Assembly: GCF_037038585.1 (NCBI RefSeq)
Contig: NC_092521.1
Coordinates: forward strand, 53,638,398-53,702,397
DNA from: Patagioenas fasciata
Taxonomy: Eukaryota; Chordata; Aves; Columbiformes; Columbidae
Direction: 5' to 3'
Length of the DNA: 64,000 bases
The position numbers and the translations under genes are program-made. Below the pieces are notes generated by a model. It did not search any database and was not told the DNA's origin. It worked only from the letters and a program-made list of their open reading frames with translations. Positions 42,200-55,400 of this stretch are shown piece after piece (the first letter of the stretch is position 1; each line of letters begins with the position of its first letter).

Positions 42200-43010
42200 C
42201 TCATTTATGTTGTTAAAGATATTGTGGACTTTTACTATATGGTATTTTTCCTAAGATGCCTGTTTTCCAGCCACCTCAGTTATTCTTCTTATTGAAGATT
42301 TTCCTGCTTTTGATTATCCTTGTTGGCCTTCTATGAACCTTTTATGTCCTTTTGCTTATGAGAACAGAACCGAACTCCATATTCAAGGCATAGGCAAAAC
42401 ATGGATTTATACTTCAGCATCCTACTTTCTGTTTTGTTCTTTGTTCTCTTCCTGATAATTCTTGGCATTTGTTTTGCTCTTTCGACTGTTATAGAACACT
42501 AACCTGATGTTTTTTGTGGATTTATCTATATTGTAACATGAAGCTCTTGCTCCCATGTGGTAAAGGTCAATATAGCGCTCAAAATTTCTTGTGTGAAGCT
42601 AAGATTGGTTTTCCCCATGTACATCACTTTATGTTTATATGCACTGAATTTCATCTACCAATTTATTGTCCAGTCATTAGGCCCCTTAGTTCTTAGTGCC
42701 TTGGATAGCTGTGTATCATCTGGAAATTTTGTTATCACCCAGCTCATCCCCTTCTGGAGGTGATAAAACTTTAAGTATCTTAGAACTAGTTCCAGTACAA
42801 ATCCATGCAGAATTTGACTAGTGACTGCAATGAGAAATGACCATTACTCTTATATTTGTTTTGAGTTTTGTATGCAGCTTAATTTCTGTGCATGATTCAT
42901 TTCTTCGTCTTTGGTTAAATAGATTTTAAGAAACCTCTTGGAAATCCAGGTTTATCAACTAGATCACTTTCACCTACATATTTGTCACCCCCTTCTTGCA
43001 CCTTAAAGAA
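42200..43010 (-). mobile_element. Old CR1/L3-like LINE relic with reverse transcriptase remnant
   Basis: Read on the minus strand, this stretch follows the CR1-clade ORF2 order. A degraded copy of the PQGSVLGPVLF block lies at about 42,810-42,770. The active-site motif, here FPDDTQL instead of FADDTKL, lies at 42726-42706. A stretch like the downstream 'W...NLMKFN..KC..LH.G' block follows at about 42,680-42,600. It is full of stops and indels and far more diverged than the other CR1 copies, so it is an old dead copy that predates the avian-type elements. The ends are approximate. The match comes from memory of CR1/L3 sequences, not a search. Confidence 0.7.
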
Positions 43011-43857
43011 GCTGGGTTCACTGCTCTCAAATCAGACAATGTACATGGTTTCATATTTGGAGTCAGACGTTCCATCTGATTTTCAGGTGGAGAGTTCTTG
43101 TTTGTAGTAGAAATGACAACTGGAACAAAGAAAGAGGAGAATTAAGAAACCATGAGAATCTGTGATGTATTTATGACATATGAAACTAAAAAAAAAAACC
43201 TTTCACATTTTTCTAAGTGCACAAAAATCTCACTTCAATTATTTTTAAGGCACTGTTTTACCGTATCTTTTACAGTGTGTAAGTGAAAAATTCTCACAGT
43301 CCAGATGGAAAAACATCTGAGCATTGCTATGTTTTGCTGATAAAACATTTAGAACATATTTATGAATACTACTTTTACTACTCAACCAGCTGAGGATTTT
43401 CTCACGAACATAGGAAATAATTTTCTGATAGATCTTCTGCTGTAACTTTTCACAACGATGTACAAAAGTTTAAAAATGTTCATTGAAGAACACAAGCATT
43501 TACATTTGCGGGCCTAAATTGGTCTTGGCTTATGGTCATCAGAATCTCTTAAAAGTATAAAATTTTTACTTAGTTAATATAGGTGACCCAACTTGAGGGA
43601 TAAAATCTGACACATTCCTGAGGTTCAGATGATTACCCAAATGTATACACAAACATCTGCAAATATTCAAGTCTTACACAGCTGATGCTCTTGTATATAC
43701 AACTAACTTAAGGGTTTCTGGATTCATGTGCCAGGTTGTAGCTATTCCCAGCTCATATCTATCTTACAGTATGTTACAAAACTCTTTCTGAAAGATTTTA
43801 GCTGGAAATCCTTTCCTAAATGTAGGTAATTTGAGTAATAAATATACCTATGCATCT

Positions 43858-43947
43858 GTTCTCCCAATACAAATACTGTAATACAGACAACCTAATTTCA
43901 GAGTTCTCCCAATACAAATCTAATAATATACACAATCTAATTACAGA
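43858..43947 (+). repeat. 45-bp tandem duplication
   Basis: Two adjacent 45-base units both begin GTTCTCCCAATACAAAT and end in CTAATTTCAGA / CTAATTACAGA. They have diverged at a handful of positions in between. Confidence 0.88.
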
Positions 43948-44282
43948 TACCTTCTTAGCTGCTGAGGTGTAAATGTTGGATTAAAAGCTGAATACATTTT
44001 GCTGACTATGGAAGTGCAGACGTGTATCTCAACTGAGTTAACAGCTGTATTTAGATCACTATAGTCTCCAGTATAGTCTCCAGCTGGGTGCTTCTCTTAG
44101 TATTTTCTGATATTTTATCTTCCACACCTAATTGTCAACTCAGACCCTTTTTATTTCCTTTTTTTCCTTGATTTTCAGAATCGATGAGAAATCCTCTTTA
44201 GTTTTTATTTTGTTCTGTTTTTTAATGAATATAATACTGAGTGATCTCAAGCATCTTTTTTGTAGCACTCTACAGATCAAGC

Positions 44283-44435
44283 CTCCCCTCTCCCCTCTCC
44301 CCTCTCCCCTCTCCCCTCTCCCCTCTCCCCTCTCCCCTCTCCCCTCTCCCCTCTCCCCTCTCCCCTCTCCCCTCTCCCCTCTCCCCTCTCCCCTCTCCCC
44401 TCTCCCCTCTCCCCTCTCCCCTCTCCCCTCTCCCC
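44283..44435. repeat. Heptanucleotide microsatellite (TCTCCCC)n
   Basis: A 7-base unit TCTCCCC repeats exactly 21 times from 44289 to 44435, with a partial unit before it. All plus-strand bases are pyrimidines; the minus strand carries GGGGAGA units. Open frames crossing it (44132-44509, 44241-44567, and minus-strand 44140-44469 and 44270-44593) encode only Ser/Pro/Leu or Gly/Glu/Arg repeats and are artefacts. Confidence 0.97.
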
Positions 44436-46734
44436 TTTTTTTCTGTTTTATTTTCTCTTTTCTTTGCAACTCCTTTCTCAGTTCTGCTATGGTCTTTAAA
44501 ATGCACTAATAATAAATATTTCTTAGCTGCTTTCCTTCCTCCTTTTTGTGTCTGGGTTTCCTCATAATCCAATAGGGTGCTTCTTAATGTCACTCTACAT
44601 ATATTTATTTTCTCATGGTGGTTGAATCCCTAGATAAAGTGGTTTATTAAATGCTGTGTTTGACTCCATTACCATGGAGTTTAAGCATCTATTGCTAGTG
44701 AGGCTTTCTATGCAAGCAGACAATGAAGCTATTTAAATCACTTCCATCCACCATATTTTTAATTGTCCAGCCAGTGACAATTCAAAAACTCCAAGGTGAA
44801 ATAATGCACTCTCACTCCTGCTGTGATCCTTGAATCAGCTTGAATATTTGTTAACATGACATTTTTAGTTTATAACATGTGGTAATTATATTAATATAGT
44901 TCCTGGGGAGATTTTACTTCTACTGATCGCATTTTTATCCTTTTTTTCTGGTGCATCATTTGTGTAGTGAATCAAATACCTTTAATAAATATTACATTTA
45001 CCATATATTTAAGTCAACAGGGAGGCGATTTTGCCATTAGCCTGCTATGGGAGTATATTAAAATAAGTGGATCATAATGGTTTACAATGAAGGACAATTT
45101 TCCATAAATTTCTGTGCTTAGTTATATGTGTAGCAGTACACTTGGCAGAAAAATAACAAATTACCTTTTAGCAGATATATTAGATGACAAAAACTGTATT
45201 TTAAAGAACAGGCATGCATCAATCATGTTTTAGAAACTACTTGCATAATTAATTCAAAGCAGTGTGTAAGACCTGAATTTTGTGGCTAAATGATCTCAAA
45301 ATAAAACAAATTTTACATAATGTTGGGCTAATTCATATTGAACTATTAAGATGGGCTAGATTATTAACAGAAACATGCATTACTGTGGATTTCTTAAGTA
45401 ATCTATGTTTTAGTTAAGCTACGTCTTGCTGTAGGGGATTGTGGATACTAGTTTTCCAATTCTCTTCTTGTGTCCATACACATAATTGCTGGGAGCTTTG
45501 TGTATTTAGGTGCTTTAAGGGTATTTATTGTATACAAAGTGGAATATAAATAAAAGGCAGTCAAAATGAAATGTCACCCAATATTTTCCCAAGCACCAAC
45601 CCCAGCGCATGATACTGAAGGAAAACCCACATACTGCATGCCAGACTCTGATGTCTCGTGTCTCACTCCCTCCCCTCTATTTGCCTCTTTACTTCTGAAA
45701 TTTTTGCTTGATAATGACACTGGATCAAGCAAGGCTTCTCCAGATACTCTCAGGAGTTATTGCATCTGAGAGTTATTTGATTCTTACCATGACTTTAAAG
45801 CAAGTGACTCTGGCTTTTTCAAATTGAATTTTCCTCTCTTTGTCTGAATTTTATTTTCCTGTAATATTCCAGTGTCACCTTCCTCCATCCTACATGCTGT
45901 ATGGCACAACAACAACGTGTAATGGCACATAACACAGTGATACACAAGCTCATATAGAACAGACACAAGACTATTGTGCCATGCAAAGATGCCATTCACC
46001 ACAATTCTATGACTGCAGTTAGGATGAGGTCCTACCAAAACTAATAAAGTCTCACCCTACATAGGACCACAAACAGGTTAAGCAATTGACTTGGTTTTAT
46101 ATAGGTTTCACAGCATTTTCAGCCTCTCTGCATGTCACTTTGTGTATATATACATATGCCCACAGCCAGGGTCTCTTCCACTACTCTTGTCTTTCTATGC
46201 CTCTGTTTCTGACTTGAATCTGCTGCTGGATCCATCCTGTAACTCACATTGTTAATTCTTCACATGCATGAGCTTTGCTTGATTGATTTGCTGGTGTGAT
46301 TGTAGACTCATGGCTGAGATGCCTGAACTCCTTAGCTGGGTATTTGCCGTGTGTTCTCCAGTGCCTATAATTAAACCTGAATGTCATTGATTCTTAGTGC
46401 ACAATGATTAGGAAGCAATGGTTACCGAATGCTTTAGCTGCTGTGTTGAACCTTATCAGGGGCTTTGAACACTCTCTGAAATACAATGAAGGATATCTAA
46501 GCACAAGACCAACATACTGTGGTTGGATTTCATCTGTTCAGTGAAATCAGTCCTCTTAGGAGTTTCCCTGGAAAACTTTAGACCTGGTGAATGCTGTTCT
46601 GTTGTTGGAATTAGACTGTTCAGGCTGGAAAAAGTCCAGTCTACTAATAGGGTCAAGTGGGAACAGCTACACAAATCACATCATGTGAGTAGGTTAAAAA
46701 CATGGCAAACAAAGGCTGCTTATCTGATTGGAAT

Positions 46735-46794
46735 ACATACATTAATGAGGAAGTACATACGTTAATGAGGAAGTACATAAGTTAATGGAGAAAT
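46735..46794 (+). repeat. 20-bp tandem triplication
   Basis: Three adjacent 20-base units like ACATACGTTAATGAGGAAGT at 46735, 46755 and 46775. The first two differ at a single base; the third has several changes. Each contains a TTAATG core. Confidence 0.9.
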
Positions 46795-49700
46795 CCACTC
46801 TGCATGAGGGACCCTGCTCCCAAGGGTGTCTAAGCAAAGATTTCCCTTCCCTATGGGCAGTTCATACGATAAGTGCAGAATTCAAGCACTGCCCTAACCT
46901 CACGTGTTAAACCATTGCTTATGTAGGTATTTATTCAGAGAAGAAACATTTAGAGACTAAAATATTATCTGTGTCTGTGTTTGTAACAGATGTGCTAATA
47001 CTTGGGAAACAGGTCATTCTGAGCTCCTTGCTTTTTCAAAGCAGGAAGTTGTGGACATTTGTTTGGATACAGAAGGGAAAAATGTCTAGGATTTCATCTT
47101 TTAAAATACACAGAGATACATGCAGTAATGCATTTATCATTCTATTTGGAGAATTTTGGTATTGGTACAGAAATGTCTTGTTTCTCATAGGAGGAGATTA
47201 TTTGCTACCCGTGAAAAAGAACAGATATTTAGACCAGAGCAGAACAGCTAAAACATGTCACTCGTAGAAACTTGTTTCCTTGGAAATATTGCAAATATTT
47301 CTCCAAGTAACTACTTTAGAAATCAGTTCCATTGGAAAATAACGATGTGAGATAATTATTATGTTTATTAATTTCTATTTCAAAATTACATAAGGACAAT
47401 ATCTAATTTAATTTGTTGCTTACATGAAATATTTTGTGTTCCAACTGCAGTATTTGTAAACAATGTAAAAAGAGAAGTCATGGTAGGTGTTTAGAATATT
47501 GTAACGCTATTGTTTTGTTACATTTCTATTTCTAGTTAAAAGAGGAAAAATAGGTTTTATCTTTCTTTCGTAACTTCTACCTGCCAAGGTCGTAGTGTGC
47601 AATTCTATCCACTAAGGGCAAAGGAAAAGCTCCTGTTCATATTTGCTCTTTGTTAAATTGTATTTTGCTAAATCTATACCAGATTTATATTTGCAATTAA
47701 CTCTGAAAAAAAAATACTGTACAGTTAAGAGTTGCATGTCTGAAAAGTAGAAAATGTATTGTTTCATAATGAAAATGCTGAATTATAAACACTCTCAATC
47801 ATAGTAGATGTAAGCACACAGGCAGAATTGATGTTTTAAGCATCTTTCTCCTTGTGTGAAATTACTTTAATCACTTTTCAGATTACATTAATTTTAATAT
47901 ATTTTTAATATGTTCAGTAAACTTGTAATTATGATGAAGAGATGGCAATCAAGCTTCTTAATGTTGATTATTAATATCTACAATGACATAGAGATTGTAA
48001 GAGTGTAATCAGTTACAATGTCATTTTGGGGGCAATTTATTGACTGGTCATAACACTGAAAAATGGATGTATTTTGCTCAAAGTAAGAAATAGTATTTGA
48101 ATCTCAGAAGCAAATTAGCCTTTTCAACAGCAGACTGATGTTACATCCCTAATCTTTTACTTTAGTTGGTTAAGAAAAGAACCATCAAGGAAGGCAATAC
48201 CTCATAAGAAATGATCATGTTCTGCAGTGATAAATCAATGAACTTGAAAGAAGAGGAAGAAATGGAAGCCAGGAGTTGACTTCTAATGTAAATACATCCC
48301 ATAACATTATAAGATTGGATAGTCTAAATGTAGGACTAAAAGTTAGTTGCTTTTAATGAGTTATCTGCTCTTAATGTTTTTATGACAGAAGGATTTTGCT
48401 GCCTTTATAGGGTTGTGAGGGGAAGATAGAAAATCAACGATTCCACTCCTTAATGACATTATCTAGCTAAAGATTACTGTGGTGCTACTGTATTACTGTT
48501 TATTAGGGATGCAGTGCTGCTTCTTTAGAGACAAAAGGACATCCCTCTTTGTTTATGTGGACCTTTGTGAAACATCACGCAACTCATTTTACAAGTATAC
48601 CTCTGAGTAAGGATACATGTTTCCATTCATAGTCTTCAGTGCTCATGTTTATGGGCTACAACATTTGTTATTCTAGAATATGGACCATTAATTATGTAAC
48701 AAAGGACACCCATGAAACCAAACCTAATTTTTACTTTCCTAGTGGATATACAGTCTAAAGAGCACTAAAGCGCAGTAAATGTATTTTTATTGCAGATCAG
48801 TATATTTGCAAGAGTACATTCCTCCTTAATTTCGTCAGAGAAACACAGTGCTGTAGGAGCGCTCTTGTTCAAACCTAAGAGCTTATGTAATAAAAATTGT
48901 TCGTGGATATTTGCAGATGAAGTACATTGGCATCTGAATATGCTGTATTCCCTCTTCTGCTAGCAATTACAGGCTGCTTCACATGGGATGCCAGGTTTTA
49001 TGCAGTGTTCTTTATTTGTGGCAAATTAGGGAGATGTTCTGAGGCACTGAGGTTGCTTAATCTATTTACCAAATGCCAGGCGACTGCAGTTATCATTTTA
49101 TAGGTGAACAACAAGAACTATCCAATTGTGCTTTGAGTGTATACATCCACAGCACTCCAAATTACACCAGCAGTAGTGCTGCTATTTATACAGGTGGTAA
49201 TAGCACTACAGAAAATACCACCCACCTGGGAATAAGAAACTGTAGTAAAAGTCCTTATTTATCTGCCTATCTAAATACTCTCAGGCTGAATTCACAAAAG
49301 GATACTGTTTATATTATCAGAGGAAAAACTGTACCTATGTTATTTTTATGCATGGAAAATGGTTTGTGAGGTTTTCTTCAGTTGTGCAAAGGAAAATCGC
49401 TGCGAAAATATGATATAACTACTTTTGACTAAAGTTACTGGATGGGTATATGTTTGAATGCATGAGGAATAGGTTTTAGAAGATCAAGGGTAAAACTCAT
49501 TTTCGTTACAAGGATGTCGGTTCTTACCCTTTCATGAATACATAGTCTGCCCTGTAATAGCGCGATACTACATTTTAGCATGTAGCTACAAGTGAATTAC
49601 CGTTCTGTCATAGGACATACTAAAGGTATGTGTAGGCAACCTGACCTTACTAGTCATGGTATCTATCCTGTTCAGCAGAGTCCTGCTAAGACTCCTAGCC

Positions 49701-51947
49701 AGTTACTGCATGCTACAGAACATCTCTCTGTGAAGAGTTTCCCAAGGGGGTGAAGAGAATGGACAAGCTGTGGTTGTAGCTTGGGTGTGCTGCCAGACAG
49801 TCCCAGCTCTGTGCTGTGGAGACTCAGGGGAAACTGAGGTTTTTGCACAGTGTTCCTGGGAGCTCCCCAGGGTAGAGTGAGTGCAGGCAGGAGCCCTCAG
49901 GGACTCTCCACTCTCTACACTGTAAAAGTACAGTAAATCAATAAGGCGTTTCTGTTGTATTAGAATACTTAAATGCTGTTAACTGGCTGAAGATGAGAGG
50001 TGCTGTAGCCCTAACAGTCTGATGATATCACTCCACATTGGCTTCTAGGGGAGAGAGAGACAAGAACACCTGTTGAAGCTGGAAAAAAGTAGTCAAGCTT
50101 ATAGGCAAGTGTGCCATATGCATTCAGGTATATAGGTCTGTTTTGGTGAACACTGCAATTAAAAAAAATTCTCTCCAAGCTTGGCTAGTAGAACCCATCT
50201 TTTAAGATGTTCCTCAATTCCTCAAAAATTACTATATTACTATTGCTATTATTATTTGTTGATATAGTTATGTGACTTAATAAGACCCTCCAGACAGTTC
50301 ACTTCAGCTCATCTAAGCTCACTACTGAATTAACTATTCTATACTAGTGTTTACAGTAAGTTAACATTGTCCCCACTGTTTCAGCTCACACAGCTCTCTT
50401 GCATATGTCCTCAAGAATCTTCAAGACTGAATTTCATGTTAACATCTTCATAATTGCAAAAGCTGAGGGGACCAAAGGGACTAATCCATTGAAGTATATA
50501 ATTAACATTTCTTCCAATAACTATTATATTTTCTAAGTTGACTGTTATAGATTTTACACCTTCACTGACAAAATTTATTTTCTTCTAAGTGGTTTTGGAT
50601 TAAGATGGGAACAGGACTTTAAATGGTAAATGTATTACTTCCACACTAAATACATGTGACGGTTTTGGCCTTGTGCCCAAGAAGAGCTAAGAATTTTTCT
50701 CTGCCATGGGCTTTGGTATTAATATTTTTCAAAGTTGTTTTACATTTATCAAGAAGCTATAGATGCCTTTTCCCTCTCTTTCTATGTGTTTTGTGTTCTA
50801 TTGCATTTGGATGCATTCTGATATGGGTTCTAGTGACTCTAAATAGTTTATTTCTGGAAGTGGGATTAAATGAAATATGCACAGATGGCTAAAGCAGATG
50901 CTTGGTCAGGCTATTTACCATTAAAGAACAGCTATGTTTTGTCCTGGCTATTGCAGTCACTGGATCAAAACCTTGTTCACGGAAAAGTAAGGGTTCTAAC
51001 AATCTGGCAGATCAAATTGTCATATACATGTAGGCATAGTTGATTAGTGAATACAAATACAATTCTGGACACCTAATTTTCTTTCCAATTATTGTCATTC
51101 AGCTGTGGACCTGCAGCTTCCACTAATTTATCATGTTTGTTGTACCTGGGTTATGTAGACTGTAGAAACTTTATATAGGAAGGAGAAGGTCTGGTTAGGG
51201 TAAAATGTAGATTCCTCGAGGTAAGTATTAGGAGACAGAAGTTTGTGAGTCAATGGTTCACACTTTAATTTGGATTAAATTAGAACTTTTAAAGTTAATT
51301 TGTTTAGGATCAAGCATTCAATGTTTAGGATTTAGAAATGGTTAGTTCATCATAGGGTTGGTAAAGCATTTTAGCAGAGACAGTATGAGCCAGTGATAGT
51401 TGGGAGATGGATGGAACACAGAAAATAAATATGAGTGGAAGGACCTTGGGGACAGGACAAGGAACAGTATGCAATGCTGTTCCCAGTGCCTTTGCAGGAG
51501 CAAGGTCTGAAGGAGAATATGCTAATGAGAAATAATTTACATGCCAGTCCTGCACCTACAGAATGTGTGCTGTGTTTCTCGGGGCCTCTGGAACTTGTCA
51601 GTGTCAGAAGACCTGACTCACCTGTTGCAGATGCAGGCAATCTGAAAAATTGTCAGTATAAGCACACAAAAGGCTCATTGTGGTACAGACTGCTGGACAT
51701 TGCCTTGCTTGGTGAAGATAGTGGTGGAGTTTGTGATGACCTGCATAACACCTCAGCCTTGGCCTAGACCTTAACAAGCCACAATGTTCAGACTTCAACT
51801 GAGACAAAGCAAATACTTGGCATTGTAAAGGCTTATACAAATCAAGGCTTAACCTTGCTTTATGTCAGCCACCACAGAACCTATGTTGTGAATATGGCAG
51901 TGATTTGCGGTGGGTTTACTGGAGTCACCGCAGTTTATATTAAATAG

Positions 51948-52475
51948 AATCATAGAATCACAGAATAGATTGGGTTGGAAGGGAACTTTACACGTTATCC
52001 AGTCCAACTGCCATGACATGACCAGAGACATCTTCAACTAGATCAGGTTGCTCAAAGCCTCATCCAACCTGACCCTAAATATTTCCAGGGACGGGGCATC
52101 TACCGGCTCTGGGAAAACCTGTTCCTGTGTTCCACAACCTTCATTGTAAAAAATTTCTTCCTCAGGTCTAGCCTGAATGTCCCTTCTTTTATTTTAAAAC
52201 GGTTACCCCTTGTCTTGTCACAACAGGTCCTGCTAAAAAGTCTGTCCCCACCTGTCTTATAAGCCACATTTAAGTGCTGAAAGGTTGTGATAAGGTCTCC
52301 TTGGAGCCTTCTCCAGGCTGAACCACCTCAACTCTCTCAGCCTGTCCTCATAGCAGAGGTGCTCCAGCCCACTGATTATTTTTGTGACTCTTCTCTGGAC
52401 CATCTCCAACAGGTCCATGTCCTTCCTTTACTGAGGGCTCCAGAGCTGGGTATAGGACTCCATGTGGAAGTGCCT
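51948..52475 (-). mobile_element. CR1 LINE, 5'-truncated, minus strand
   Basis: It begins with tandem 'agaatcatagaatcacagaa' octamers, then 'ggttggaagggaacttt', which is the reverse complement of the CR1 3' end. It continues through 'aggtctccttggagccttc' and 'ccaggctgaaccacctcaac' into the ORF2 end, stopping near 'ctccatgtgg'. The internal sequence differs from the copy near 700, so it probably belongs to a different CR1 subfamily. I cannot name the subfamily without a consensus comparison. Confidence 0.92.
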
Positions 52476-55400
52476 TATGCTAATACCCTGGAATCATACT
52501 CTTGGTTCTTGTAACAATGCCAGTGTCTGATCTGGTTTGGGTTTCAGCCACAGTGTTTAATTGTCAGCATGTGGTTCCTTGATGAACTGCTTGCAAAAGG
52601 ACCTTGCTAAATACCTTCTTTCATACTTAAATTCTGATTAGATTATATGCTTAGGCCAAAACTGGCATTTGCTTCCCTCTTTGACATGATTTTGTGTGTT
52701 CTGTATTACTCCTCCCCAATTCTCTTTTGCAGAGAACCACACTTACTTCAGTGCGATTTATCCCAAATGCTTAAGACTAATATGCAGTAGAAAGGCATCA
52801 TCACAAGGTGCATGAGTGCACATGAGTTGCATTTCAAACAGTGGTGATATTTTATCATTTCAAGTGTACCTTCTGTACACCAAGTTACAGAAAAGAAGTT
52901 TAATATTTGCAACGTGTTGCATATTGCATGATGAAGGCAGAGATCACAATATGTCTTTGCCATTGAGGACAAGATCTCGGTGACTTTATTGCACCTCCAC
53001 AGATCAGAGTTGAAGAATTCAAGAATAACTTGTGAAGGTCAAATTTTATGGTATATGTTGCTTGGTCCGAATTGTGATGGAGTGAGAAAGTAACACTGTG
53101 ATGAAAGAGTCAAGAAGGAGAAGGTCAAGAGAAAGAAGGGAAAGAGTTTAATTTCCTTTTCCCCAGTTGTCAGGATGTGGTGATTTTCTCTGTTAACAGG
53201 TCTGTGACAGATTTGTAGGCACTAAGTGCTCATACAGATACAAGCTCTTTGTCTATGAGCTGGTAACATAGGAACACAGGACACTGGCCTAATAACGGTC
53301 AGGAGCCAAGACCTTTCAGAGAAGTGAAGGTGAGTCATTTGAAATCACTGTGATCCACAGTAAAACTAATGGTGGTGGGAGTGCCTGTAAAATCGGGCAG
53401 CCCTGATTGTGCTCCAATTAGCTGTGCTTGTAATTGATGTTACAAGTTTGAAGTCTGTTGTGATTCACGGTCACTAAATTTCACAGCAGTGGTGGCTTTT
53501 CCATTTTAAGGAAAAGACCAAGGACTGCTTTATAACACTTATGTCTGTGATTAATGGAATGGAGAGCTGACTGAAAACCCAATATTTTAGGAGACTGGCA
53601 GAGATGAGGAATTAAAAAGGCAGGGGCCATAGCATGCTGAACTTCTAAATTAGTTAGTATGCTCAGACACCCCGTACTGACTACAATGGGGACACTGTGC
53701 TGTATTCCTCTGTGGACATTTCCAGACAATTGCCCGGCAGATTCTTGGCTGGCTGAATGTTTTACTTTAGCCTCTGAGAATATCTCTCACAGTTTTAATC
53801 AGTTTGCATAGAGTCCTGTGGATTCCTGCTACAGAGAGATAGAAGTGCATCGTAGGCAGTTTTGTATTTAGTTAGAAATATGATGTCTCTTTCAACATCG
53901 AGTAAGATACTGACACTTTATTTTGGCTGCCACAGTACCCAGGGTGTTAGTGATCTTCTAGGTTCTCAGACTTATATCCCCACGGGATGCATATGGTACT
54001 TCCTAAGGTCACTGCAGAACTCAGCAAAAAATCTGCACGGTGCTCTCCACGAGGGGCACCTACAGCACTGAAGCACAACACAGCCAGAGCGAGTGGGAGG
54101 GCCATGGCCCTTTAACTGTGCCCTAGGAGTCTGGGGAAGCCTTCTGAAGCAGCTCTGCAACTTCTGAATTGCTTGTACATGCTGAGAGAAGGACAAAGAT
54201 ATGTAGGGGAATGGCTGTGACTCGGGGTTGTGTGATTATCACAGAAACATGAATCCTTGTGCCCAATTTTTCACTCTCTTGTCCGCAGCAGCAAAGGCAA
54301 TCTCACTGCTGAGCACAGAACACTTCACCTTTACTCTCCCCTTGTGTCTGAAGAGCTCTGCACACAGGGCTCTTCTTGGGATGGCAAAATCAATGCTGCT
54401 AATGCTCTTAAGCAACTTTAAGGTGAACTGACTACCCAAACGAACTAGTTTAATGGCAAATTGGCTATATCTGCATGACTTCAAGTGACTGCATTGTAGA
54501 CACATCTTTTCATACCCATGCTCCTAGTCTAAAGCCACATTGGAATGTATTGCTTGCTGTATTATAAGACAATTACAGTGTGTAGACCTGTGTTGGTACT
54601 GGAACACCATAAAATAAGATCAGAATAGTTTCAGTTTTATGTCTGAGTAACAGCATCAGCCTGAAATCCTGCTGTGAAGTTTACATCTTGGGTAGAGGTA
54701 CATAAGGGCCTGTGAATATTTTTCTACTTTATACCCTATAACTTCTCTACTTCTGGCAGATCTCACTGAATGACTTTAAACTGTGCATTGAAATTTGCTT
54801 TTGTGTAAGTAGCAGCATTCTTTTCAATCATTTCCTGGACAAAGCAGCATAGAAAAGACAGCCTTTCCTAAACCCTCTCTGTTTCCTCCACCTCCAGGCC
54901 TCCCTGCTTCACCTTCAGTTTCTCTCCCAGCTGGAAAGAAATTCTTATGCTTCTTTCTAAAGACTACTAACTTTTCAGTTAAAAACTGTTGGCTTCCTTC
55001 AATGTCCAGAGGATGCTAGTGTGAAGAAGACTGATGTTCAAATGGCCCAGAGGTGATCAAATCAATTTCCCATATTTGATATTGCCTCCTACTCATTCAA
55101 TTTTGGTCTTTATTGCAACAAGAATAAAATAGAGCCCTCTGGACTTCTGAAATTTCCCTTATCAAAGTAACTTCTCAGTAAAAGATAGATCAAAAAATAG
55201 CATTGGTACTGAGGTGCAGATTGGAAAAGAAAATAGTATCTTAAGACAGTATGACTGTTGTTGCAAAGCCTAAAGTCAGGTACCTGGCTCCAGAATTGTT
55301 CACAGGACCACTCATCATCCCCTCCTGTACCAAGAACTGGGAGCAACAGAAGGCACCAAACCAAGCCAAGAGACCACATGGCATTGTGAGGCTTTCACCC

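Larger units (their letters stand above)
43011..51947. other. Gene-free region with tandem repeats
   Basis: AT-rich noncoding sequence holding the 45-bp duplication, the heptamer array and the 20-bp triplication. A G/C-richer patch lies at about 49,740-49,915. The frame at 49073-49369 (98 codons, several NxS/T words) has no signal peptide and no family resemblance. Confidence 0.6.

Noticed and set aside
44132-44593. Long frames across the heptamer array on both strands
   Set aside because: Same reason: a 7-base unit without stops gives PLPSPLS-like repeats.
49073-49369. 98-codon frame rich in NxS/T sequons
   Set aside because: It lacks a signal peptide and any known domain; the sequons follow from a Thr/Ser/Asn-rich chance translation.
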